Position numbers and translations under genes: made by a program. A stretch of DNA of 64,000 nt from the NCBI GenBank assembly GCA_020137815.1, contig CM035357.1, forward strand, positions 2,996,528 through 3,060,527, read 5' to 3'. Source of the DNA: Hormiphora californensis. Lineage: Eukaryota > Ctenophora > Tentaculata > Cydippida > Pleurobrachiidae. Under the pieces are notes generated by a model, which saw nothing but the letters and a program-made list of their open reading frames with translations, searched no databases and was not told the DNA's origin. Of the stretch, positions 10,332-18,239 are shown piece by piece. Each line of letters opens with the position of its first letter. Within the stretch, counting starts at the first letter, position 1.

Positions 10332-12323
10332 GAGAGAGAGAGAGGGGGGAGCTTGATTACTTTTCCATTGCGACGTGTGATTTGGTAATCTATATGCTTC
10401 AAGTTCATGGTGGGTCAGGGTGACTTCATCATATAATATCCAATTATCTGAACTGTCCTGTCAAGTGAAACATGGGTGGCAATTTCGTAGTCGTCCTCGC
10501 ACCTTAATTGGGAACTCTTTTCGTAGATCACGTGACAGATCACACAAAGTCGGGGGATTTGATCACACTAATTGGCAATTTAATTTCTAAATTAAGAAAT
10601 CATAACGTAATTGGTAATCGTGGCTGTCTGGCGGCGCCAGACCCCAATTTGATTCTCAACGCGACAGTGTGCTCAGATGGGGTCGCGGCGCCAGACAGAA
10701 TCGTGGGGGGTATTCAATACCGTATTGGTTTTAAGTAGTGGCTGAAGTGATTGCATCGATTTATAATTAGATCTCTAAATTAAGAAATCATATTCATAAC
10801 GTAATCTCATTCGATTCCCGACTTCGACAAAAAACATGATGAAAACTATATCAACGTCGTATATTCCCACCACACCCTCAAGTTTAAAACAAAAATAGCC
10901 CTCCTTAAAAAGTATAATCGTGGTTACCAAGATAGTATTTACGCCCGTGTCGCGCCACTGAACAAGATAACACCTCTCAGGTGACGTATGGCGGTGACAA
11001 CCTACCTAACTACCCCCTGAGAATCTGGGATCATAAGGTAACCATGACAACTAAACATGCTACGTAACCATGACAACTAAACATGCTACGTAACCATGAC
11101 AACTAAACATGCTTCTTAACTATGCCTCTGACACTGACAGTGACTGGAACAGTGCGGTTTTTCAAAAAATAATTGTGACTGTTTCAGTTCCAGCTATTTT
11201 TTCCATGCCACGCAGGCTGTTGTTCGCATAAAGTGTGGACAGTATCATGTCAAAGCTACCCTCAGATTTTCTTTTCATGCCCTGTTTTTTCACTAAAATT
11301 GAAAATCTCCTTGTAAAACTTAAAACTGAGAGTTAGTTATGTTTATTTCCCCATTGACGATCAAACGTAAATGTCAAACAAAGTTTCAAACCTTCTACAT
11401 ACCACCGACTCCTCTCTTCTCCATGTTTGGATATTTCCCCATTTCCCTATTCCATGTCAGAATTGAAGCAGTGCAATTATTTCATCTTTCCGTACCTTCG
11501 TCACCTGACATCATACTTGACACATATTACTAGTTCAGCCGAAACTGCTAAATTTCATAATCCATCGTCATTTTAATCAGGTCAGTTTTTGGTTTTCTAG
11601 CGACTCTTACGACAGGAAAGATGAGGCGAAGTGGGCACTAAGCTACGTTTGTCTTGAGCGGGGAGTGGATCATGATCTGTGCAACATCTGCGACGGTATA
11701 TGATTCCTTATGCAATTTTTATCTTATCTGTTCATCCGATCAATCTACTGGAGTGCGGTCAAATTAAACTTGACCCAATGTGAATAGTATTACTGTTCAT
11801 TTTAATTGCTCCCCGTAAAATATACACATAGTGATAGAATTAGATATGACTTTATACGCAACGAATATTACAAATATTCTATACTCAACCCACAGGTCTA
11901 TAAGAGACCTCACGAGTACTCGTTATAGTGAGGGATAGATAGATAGATAGAGACAGAGATAGAGATAGAGAGAGGGACGGAGAGGAAGATAGAAAGACTA
12001 TTGGAGAAAAAGAAAGATATATGGAATATAGAGAATTCTCGAGTTCTCTCCCTCTCTCTATCATTATCTCTATCTCTCACTCACTCATTCTCACTCACTC
12101 TCACTCTCACTCCCCCCTCTCCTATCACACTTTTTCTCGCATGTCTTTCATTCGTGACACGTGTACGCCCCTTATAGACCTTCTGATTGCAATATTGCTC
12201 AAATCTCCCCTCTTTCTTCCTGCCATCTTCTCAACCTGTATTCCTTTCTTTTTCTCAGAGCTGAACGAAAGAGCCGTTTTACCAGAGGACGAAACAGAGA
12301 ACTGGTACAGGATCTGGTCCTAG
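2195..12323 (+). CDS. Unrecognised multi-exon protein, 3' part of gene
   Basis: Five exons join in phase: 2195-2262, 2588-2670, 10121-10255, 11581-11695 and 12259-12323 (stop TAG). All use GT-AG introns; the 2195 acceptor has a long pyrimidine tract. The first known exon encodes a hydrophobic run (LVIVFAPIIS) that could be the end of a signal peptide or a membrane segment. Next come a Cys- and aromatic-rich segment with EFCCYYFHN, an acidic segment with paired cysteines (NCDLVLCFKDL), and GDFIKINHKDLQVSFWF, which loosely recalls a beta-sandwich such as CUB. The C-terminus has CLERG-x5-CNIC and ends NWYRIWS. I do not recognise the family. The 7.4 kb intron 2671-10120 holds a LINE and fold-back repeats, and the donor at 10256 runs straight into a (GA)n tract. 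The start lies upstream and is unresolved. A small secreted or membrane protein is plausible but not shown. Confidence 0.62.
3937..8786 (+). mobile_element. Full-length-looking non-LTR retrotransposon with RNase H
   Basis: The element is bounded by a perfect 14-bp target-site duplication, gatcatttacacac, at 3923-3936 and 8787-8800. It ends in a short (GAA)n tail rather than poly(A). About 545 bp of 5' sequence precedes one long ORF. Endonuclease, reverse transcriptase, RNase H and a terminal zinc knuckle on one ORF place it in the I-like group (I/Ingi/Vingi/R1-related); I cannot fix the clade by eye. The intact ORF and perfect duplication indicate a recent insertion. It sits in an intron of the unrecognised + strand gene, in the same orientation. 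Confidence 0.95.
4482..8609 (+). CDS. LINE polyprotein: APE endonuclease, RT, RNase H, zinc knuckle
   Basis: This 1375-residue ORF has no internal stop. Residues 1-145 are Pro/Gly-rich and unassigned. Residues ~150-365 form an APE-type endonuclease with QINLHKS, the Glu of ILAQEPP, SDTNAHN and SDHVP, so the catalytic residues look intact. Residues ~575-900 are the reverse transcriptase, with the AGPDGI start, FLDIEGAFDNV, CPQGGILSP and the active-site box FADD near residue 817. RNase H spans ~1098-1225 with TDGSK, the Glu of AAEMYAI, CDSQ and HQGYDGNEIAD, again with the acidic residues present. A CCHC-like knuckle (CAACGMED...H...C) lies near 1310-1328. No recognisable separate ORF1 precedes it; a 97-residue ORF at 4177-4470 has no gag-like motif. 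The domain order is typical of single-ORF I-like LINEs. Confidence 0.95.
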   Translation: MENYINFTNHLSEDSHYPYLPQIARGLSATPHRAPIPGGPSREHPLSGEHPPLHEGTSPCKTGLSPVREADLLNDGDSGSVATGKGQKSQIAAPNSAGGIQMTLRKEGTGRSNTARGAQDNLPPPPQKEGQQSLGPPPGPSAAKKISKNIRVTQINLHKSHEAWDDIITCNQTRSQIILAQEPPIIGKTSKVRASGGFSALYDKRAQRPRASILINSNLGRNVFLLDKFTDRDTVTILVKLGTKSVILCSMYMDRELECPPKLLGELAAHAKRNNLKLVIGSDTNAHNTSWGALVKDPIGKKRGDALLEAIVDLDLHVSNVNCPHTFNNGTRKNVLDLTMTNNHALDMIQDWQTVEGKCRSDHVPITFVLRDMDGSKIRSFYNIKKTNWALYRQLVEKGLEETGLTEMVISNAEELETANEKLIELMLWAYYKCTPKTYVSAHSKDPPWLSGEVKAAREEMFDKLRHAQTTKVRQDWDSAKTARNKYTKTKNQSKFKNWKIWAEDLDAYSDAQKVSQVLKNSKDYNLSCIFDANGELSQSPKETLQIMAEVHFGEDHSTRPSLKDKTEAPEGEWSDEKTFSKTRIIKALREFKPLTAAGPDGIRPIMMQKVADIIAEPFAKIAKASYSLGVTPKSWQEAEAIYLPKPGKDDYRMPKSYRTITLASNLHKLMERLILWHIEVDQKVHKKLNKSQYGFRRGVSTETALHKVVRKLEGTLMHKGIALGTFLDIEGAFDNVAFQAMERALHAKLRDKRTAVWITYMISNREITTNLMEESLTIRATRGCPQGGILSPFLWNLVMDDLLNHSKKNIPGELKGFADDLCHIVATTMPSGRNGPSADILPLRDATQKGLNSINAWCKTVGLKLSALKSHVVIFTHRKNVKIGNPIKIQGNPIKVSESTKFLGITLDSKLNWNEHVNKQIKKAKNILMQCRKVVGPTWGLNPKTALWIYTAIVRPTLCYGAMVWANAMRTKTNKENMIRVQRLALKMVTGAMPSTPSTALDTITNTAPITDHLRYCAAKTAYTLMATGEWEGPIKSDLKTPKVFTSHANTVSRDLRTLEAEGRFHDLTTPELTLDREFSLEIPERETFLEDGDKYTIVAHTDGSKINNNAGAGYIIHSGETELARNSYNLGPEGTVPAAEMYAIQQTAQYLLDRGTANERILINCDSQGTIKTLDSTTCRSKTTIKTIKNLNTLAIFNDVMIRWIPAHQGYDGNEIADILAKRGAQEIEEVTLIPIPKAAAYAALREKVKTGPIKQTKHMDMMWTERYERALQKLNRTDLRAATHLLTGHCHLNYHMKKLKKVETTTCAACGMEDETIKHVLTECPALWKLRQESFDRLGLSMYEIRHHQPLRKTISFYKKAMEILHPPETTP
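8939..9592. other. Second, uninterrupted unit of the fold-back repeat
   Basis: This copy shows what the target looked like before the LINE arrived: it reads continuously through the position equivalent to 3936/8801. No coding content was seen in it or in the following intron sequence to 10120. Confidence 0.8.
10256..10352. repeat. (GA)n microsatellite at a splice donor
   Basis: About 95 bp of almost pure GA dinucleotides begins within the donor gtgagaga of the exon ending at 10255. The same motif supplies intronic positions +3 to +6 of the donor. Confidence 0.95.
11038..11113. repeat. 26-bp tandem repeat, three units
   Basis: The unit gtaaccatgacaactaaaca plus tgctac repeats at 11038, 11064 and 11090 in an intron of the unrecognised gene. 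No function is apparent. Confidence 0.9.
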
Positions 12324-13932
12324 AAATCTGGCTGTTATTTGATCTTAAACTGAACGATAAATCTTTAGTAGAAGCTGTAATACTTTTAGATGTACTAATT
12401 GTTGTTTCAAGTCAGAATATTGTTAGTGATTTTGTTCCTTTTGCAGTATCCGTTCGTAGCATGTACAAAATGCAGCTTTGAAACCCCGTAACTCGAGTAC
12501 TATTTTCGTTCCCAAGTAAATTCCAATTCCATCAGATAATGGGCCAAAAAAAAGGTAATCATCGTTTAATCGACTAAAATGGAGAGGAGAAATTGGGGGA
12601 GATCGATCGGGGGGTAGAGGGGGGGGGGGTGTATAATAACGCGTGATGTGTCCTGTCAGCTCAACCTCCCACTATTATATAGTTTGAGCAGCTCTCTTGC
12701 GTTGCTCAGCTCATTACTTTATCCATTTACATATTATAAATGAGTTCAATCCTGAAATTTAGTTCCCGATATCAGTGTATATAGTAGCTACATCAGCCCA
12801 GTTTGTAAATATATATTCCATCGTGGAATCCATCCAGCTCAGACTGTTCCCTGATTGGCTGATAACCAGTCACGTGACCTAAATAACGAGTTCTGATTGG
12901 TTGTTTACTTGGTTCGGTCGGTTCCTGGTGGAATCCATCCAGCTCAGACTGTTCCGCTTGGCGAGGGACGCAGCTATTACTGCACATCTGCACATGTATG
13001 CTTTAGAGAAAGCAGACACATACTATACTGATTTACTAATGGATGCCTTAACTTTTTGATAGAGCCAGCTTTGTCGACATATGTGTACCTGTTTTATAGC
13101 TTACGCTCCAGTTACAAATTGGAAACTGACGCCAGTTTCCAGCTGGGAGACTCCTGACATGGGTGATTGTAGTAAGAATACGGCATCGGTTCGACACAGT
13201 GTCAGTTCAACACGGTTAGACGACGCACAAACGGGACCAATCAACGTGCTATATGACGTGCTGACCAACAGCACTTTTAACAGCTTTTTGACAAAATCAC
13301 TCGCGTGTTATGCAAAGTCCGTGCCATTACCGTATCTCCACTACAAGCAGGTCACTGATATGTACCTGTTTTTATAGCTTGTATGTACCGAATATATCCC
13401 CCGGCAGCATCCCTCGTCCTCTCTCTCCTGCAGTATATTCTTGACAGTATTGCAGTATTCTTGACATATATGGGATGGCATTTAAAAAAACCAGATAACC
13501 TCTGACAAATTGGGATTCGAACCCCTTGGATCTCTCCGTTCTGTTTCCTCCCCGGGGTAAAGATACATGTAATTGCAAGATGGAATTACCCTTCACCCCT
13601 GATAAATCAGTGCAGGGACTCCCCGCATGTTCAATATAATTCGTGGGCGGCCAGGTATCACTGGGTTATATATAAAAATATATGCACGTTATATTTACTA
13701 GGTTATCATTATTATTTGAGGGGTGGGGAGACTTGATAGTGCATGGTTGTCGAGGGTGACATGATGAGGGCGAAGAACGAGGGGGTTTATTTCATGCGTT
13801 TATTATTTAGTGCGTTATGAAAGTTTGTTTTCTATTTTTTTACCCATACAAATCATAAATGAACGGAAGTCGACGGAGGCTCAATTTGACGGTTTTAATC
13901 ATATCGATCATAACGAGAAGTTTCCGAGAATG
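12324..13932. other. Intergenic stretch between first gene and GPCR
   Basis: No convincing exon was found. It contains a truncated hAT-like MITE (12851-12927), a G-rich run near 12618-12630 and two similar words, gtgtacctgttttatagctt and gtacctgtttttatagcttg, near 13083 and 13361. On the minus strand near 13510-13530 there is a tRNA B-box-like word (ggttcgaatcc) without a visible A box, perhaps an old SINE remnant. Confidence 0.6.
12851..12927. mobile_element. Truncated hAT-like MITE copy
   Basis: The sequence matches the intact copies at 16360-16468 and 34575-34678, including the tail ggttcggtcggttcctg, but the left terminus is missing. It is flanked by a 28-bp direct repeat at 12823-12850 and 12928-12955, longer than the 8-bp duplication seen at the intact copies. 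That suggests a later repair or duplication at the left junction. Confidence 0.75.
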
Positions 13933-14475
13933 TTGGCCACATTGATGCCTGAGTGAGATCGAGGTCGCGCAGCGACCGAGATCGATCTCACATCTAGGCC
14001 TCCGGCGCGTTATTGATTTTAGAGCAAACTTTTTCAAAGACCTGGCTGCAAGGAACTGCTGAACCGATTTGCATCTCGTTTGTTGCTCCTGGCAGATAAT
14101 TGTCTCTAGTTTTACGGAAAATACCCGCGAATATCAGCATTTGAGGAATAGTGGGTCAAAATTGACACTAAACATGAGCAATTCTTTAAAGACCTGGCTG
14201 CAAGCTCCTACTCGGTCCTGGGACAATCTGCGGGTACTGGGGGAATCGTCATGGCCTTGTGAGTATGGGAAAATACCCGCCGATTCATCACGATGCGAAA
14301 TGAGGCCACAATTGACCTTTGAGTAGTGCTAGGTCAGCTAAAAAGGTCTCCAAAAACGGTCTATTACGCGCGATTTGTTGAAAACGTGCTTTATTTCGCG
14401 CGCACGTGAGTTCTTGCTCTCAACGGACCGGGATCCTATTATTCGCGGAGCGAGAATAGGATGCGATGGATCCAA
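13933..14475 (+). mobile_element. MULE-like non-autonomous DNA element, copy 1
   Basis: This 543-bp element starts TTGGCCAC and ends GGATCCAA, and is flanked by a perfect 9-bp duplication, ccgagaatg, at 13924-13932 and 14476-14484. Near the left end is a hairpin around gaggtcgcgcagcgacc. Near the right end is a second hairpin built from cctatt...aatagg around ttcgcggagcgagaa. It has no transposase ORF. A 9-bp duplication is the usual Mutator-like signature; TIR homology is only about 4 bp, so the superfamily call is tentative. Confidence 0.85.
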
Positions 14476-14984
14476 CCGAGAATGTAACACCTGTATGGTT
14501 ACCATATGGTTACCATGGTAACCAATAATTTGATTGCCTTTTTTTAATGAATCTTTGAGCTGCCCTCATAATATTCTTTCTCAACGACCGCCAATCTTCT
14601 TTATTACACGTTTGAAAGAGCTGGATCGCGATCGTTCTACAATTAGATAATATCCAATCATTATGCTTTGGTTTTTGGAATATTATATATCATCTTCGTT
14701 ACACGTGGTACCCCTCACCATATATTCTTAAATCACGTAATATACGAGTTTAAAGTTTCTTTTTCTTTCATCTAAAAGTACAGATTGACATTTGAAAGGC
14801 CGCTTTCTTCTGTAGAATTTTTTTTCCACAACTGTCGAGACTCACTTGATTGAATAGTGCCTCTCTTGGTTTTTATATGAAATCAGCCCAATTTTGAACA
14901 TTGCTTTTCTTGGTTTTTATATCAAATCGGCCCAGATGAGTCTTAACCAAGCCCCCTCCTTTAAAGCGAATATCCCGCAACAAC
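14476..14984. other. Upstream region of the GPCR gene
   Basis: No exon or clear TATA element was recognised. Two similar words occur near 14860-14880 and 14905-14925 (ctcttggtttttatat and ttcttggtttttatat), about 60-120 bp before the start codon. They could be regulatory but nothing shows it. Confidence 0.45.
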
Positions 14985-17702
14985 ATGGAAGAACAAGTTG
15001 TAATGGTTTGTGTGATGGCGATGATCTCCACATTTGGTGTTGTAGCTAATTCAACTGCACTCGTTACCTTACTCCTTGGATTTGTCAAGAGGAAAACCTT
15101 TACTAAACCCTTCGCTCTCTTCCTCATGCTATCCTTGACAGGTAGGAAATAGGAATGGAAGGGAAAGAAGGGTAGGGGATAGTAGATTGGTCACATTGAT
15201 ACCTGAGTGAGATCGAGGTCGCGCAGCGACCGAGATCGATCTCACATACAGGTCTCCGGCCTGTTATTGATTTTAGAGCAAACTTTTTCAAAGACCTGGC
15301 TGCAAGGAACTACTGAACCGATTTGCATCTCGTTTGTTGCTCCTGGCAGATAATTATCTCTAGTTTTACGGAAAATACCCGCGAGTATCAGCATTTGAGG
15401 AATAGTGGGTCAAAATTGACCCTAAACATGAGCAATTCTTAAAAGACCTGGCTGCAAGCTCCTACTCGGACCTGAGACAATCTGCGGGTACTGGGTGAAT
15501 CGTCATGGCCTTGTGAGTATGGGAAAATACCCGCCGATTCATCACGATGCGAAATGAGGCGATAATTGACAATTGAGTAGTGCTAGGTCAGCTAAAAAGG
15601 TCTCCAAAAACGGTCTGTCACGCGCGATCTGCTGAAAACGTGCTTTATATCGCGCGCACGTGAGTTCTTGCTCTCAACGGACCGGGATCCTATTATTCGC
15701 GGAGCGAGAATAGGATGCGATGGATCCAAATAGTAGAGGGAAGGGGATAGAAGAGAGAGAGTATTAATTATTGAGTGGGAGACAGCTGTAAGTGGGAATC
15801 TGATGAAAAGCCTTCTATAATAGAAGGTTTTCTCGGAGAAAGCTCTAGAAATCTCCTTCTTCGGATCGATATTTCGTAGAACTTAATTAAAATTGTTCGT
15901 CGACTGAATAGAAGTTGATTATCATGACGATATGAGACACTAGCAAGTAGGAAGGGGATAGAAGAGAGAGAGTATTAATTATTGAGTGGGAGACAGCTGT
16001 AAGTGGGAATCTGATGAAAAGCCTTCTATAATAGAAGGTTTTCTCGGAGAAAGCTCTAGAAATCTCCTTCTTCGGATCGATATTTCGTAGAACTTAATTA
16101 AAATTGTTCGTCGACTGAATAGAAGTTGATTATCATGACGATATGAGACACTAGCAACCATCAGTTTCTTGACATGTTCTCTACCCAGGATCTAACCCCC
16201 CTCCCTCTGTTCTCTACCCAGGATCTAACTCCCTCCCCTCTCTTTCAGATCTGTTTCACTCCCTGGCTATCAGTACACCCAGCACCTTTGCTCTCTACTT
16301 TGGGAAATCAGCTCTCGGTTCTTTCTGCCACTCTCACGCGGTTATATCCAGGTAACTAGCAGGAACCGACCGAATTAAGTAAACAACCAATCAGAACTCG
16401 TTATTTAGGTCACGTGACTGGTTATCAGCCAATCAGGGACCAGTATTTCCTGATTCGGTCGGTTCCTGGTAACTAGGATTGTTCCGTTCCACAGAAAGCA
16501 GTTACCTCGTTCCATTCCACATAGACAGCTTGCTCTAAATTTAAGTAGAAGTTACCTCGTAACATGTTAAAGCATGAAATTTAACGATTTTCACTCTCCA
16601 GGTGGTTACTTTACCTACAATCCATTCTCCTGGTCACGATCGGGATAGATCGAGCCTACCTTTCCTTTCGACCACTCCGGTACAAGAAGCACGGGAACCC
16701 CAAATGGATCATTATATTCACTGCAATCAGTAAGTTCAATTACTAAGTGAATCAATTATGTACTAATCAATTACTAATTGAATCAATCAGCTAACATAAA
16801 CAGGCCTTGCGTATTATCTAGGGTAAACTAAGCTAACCATTTTATTTATTAACTGCCTAAACTTTATCAAAGTTTTATAACTTATTCAACTTTCTGTGTT
16901 CAACTTTCTAAATTGATCTAACCTATAACCTCTTCTTTCAGGTGTAATTCTTACGGGCTTCCTATCCCTACCAAAACTCTTCCTCCAAGTCTTCCAATTC
17001 GCCCCAAGTCTGGGCCAGTGTATCCTAGTGGGCTACAAAAACCCCAGCTCCGCATCTGCCCTTGCCATTAACATCATGGATAAAGTCTTTGGGTTTTTCT
17101 GCATGCTGCTCCTTGTATTTTGCAACATCATCCTCATTGTCACAAACCGGACAGCTCGACCGGGAAGGAGGCATTCGAGGAGGAACAGTGCAAACAAACT
17201 CACCCTAGTGGCCATATCGGTCATGTTGGTCTTTATCGGATCAATCCTGCCCTACTACCTCATGAAGTTGATCTTCTTCCTCCGACCGAGCCTGTTCGTT
17301 CAGCCTCTGGGGGATCACATCCGTCGAGCGGTGATCAGCTCCTATGTCATGATGCACATTAGCAGCATGATTAACCCTGTTTTGTATGTCCTTCAAGGAT
17401 GTAACAGCAGCACCATTAGAGCTCTCAAGATATCCGTATCCTTTGGAGCGGTGTTTGATACTCGAGTACCTAACGCGGGGGACAACCGACGGGCAAGTTC
17501 CATAGTGTTCTCGAATAACATTAACAAGCTCAGGGAGTTGAGATCCAGTACTAATTTTGGATCGGTGAACAATTTGTGTAGCAATGACACTCCCATTCAG
17601 TCGAGAAAGAGCACAGATACCACCGAGACAACTGGAGCTATTATTACACAACTGAGAAAGGACAGTATCGAACAATTTAAAGTCATTGAAGATGACGAAT
17701 AA
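14985..17702 (+). CDS. Rhodopsin-class (class A) G protein-coupled receptor
   Basis: Exons 14985-15141, 16249-16351, 16602-16729 and 16942-17702 join with matching phases to 382 residues plus stop. TM1 carries the GxxxN motif (GVVANSTAL, N near residue 21). TM2 carries the Asp of LMLSLTDLFHSLA, split across the first junction. A Cys in GSFCHSH at the top of TM3 and one in GQCILVG of loop 2 can form the conserved disulfide. TM3 ends in IDRAYLSFRPLRY, a DRA variant of DRY. TM6 has a proline (GSILPYY) but lacks the usual CWxP. TM7 ends NPVLY, matching NPxxY. The C-tail of about 100 residues is Ser/Thr-rich. The family is an integral plasma-membrane receptor acting through heterotrimeric G proteins; the ligand is unknown. 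No signal peptide is evident. A MULE-like element and a tandem duplication lie in intron 1, and a hAT-like MITE abuts the donor of intron 2. Confidence 0.9.
15187..15729 (+). mobile_element. MULE-like non-autonomous element, copy 2, in GPCR intron 1
   Basis: It has the same 543-bp length as copy 1 and is highly similar throughout, starting TTGGTCAC and ending GGATCCAA. The flanks share atagtaga (15179-15186 and 15730-15737); a ninth position mismatches. Orientation is the same as copy 1. Confidence 0.85.
15741..16157. repeat. ~206-bp tandem duplication at 211-bp spacing
   Basis: Positions 15741-15946 recur at 15952-16157 with no difference seen. Each copy contains a small hairpin, aaaagccttctataatagaaggtttt. 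It starts just beyond the right flank of MULE copy 2. It is followed by two copies of tctctacccaggatctaac, which merge into the pyrimidine tract of the exon 2 acceptor. Confidence 0.9.
16360..16468. mobile_element. hAT-like MITE abutting a GPCR splice donor
   Basis: The 109-bp element has inverted termini caggaaccgaccgaa and ttcggtcggttcctg and is flanked by an 8-bp duplication, gtaactag (16352-16359 and 16469-16476). The left duplication is the first 8 bases of the intron, so the insertion copied the donor sequence. The interior contains tcacgtgac and inverted CCAAT-like words (ccaatcaga, ccaatcagg). Confidence 0.9.

Positions 17703-18239
<537 letters not shown>

Noticed and set aside
13490-13600. 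Possible tRNA gene on the minus strand (B-box-like ggttcgaatcc)
   Set aside because: No A box or cloverleaf could be drawn; at most a SINE remnant.
14069-14326. Same ~80-codon ORF near-identical here and on the minus strand at 18931-19173
   Set aside because: Conservation comes from the MULE-like copies; length and content show no transposase motif.
17033-17675. Minus-strand ORFs over the last GPCR exon
   Set aside because: Antisense shadows of a well-supported exon.
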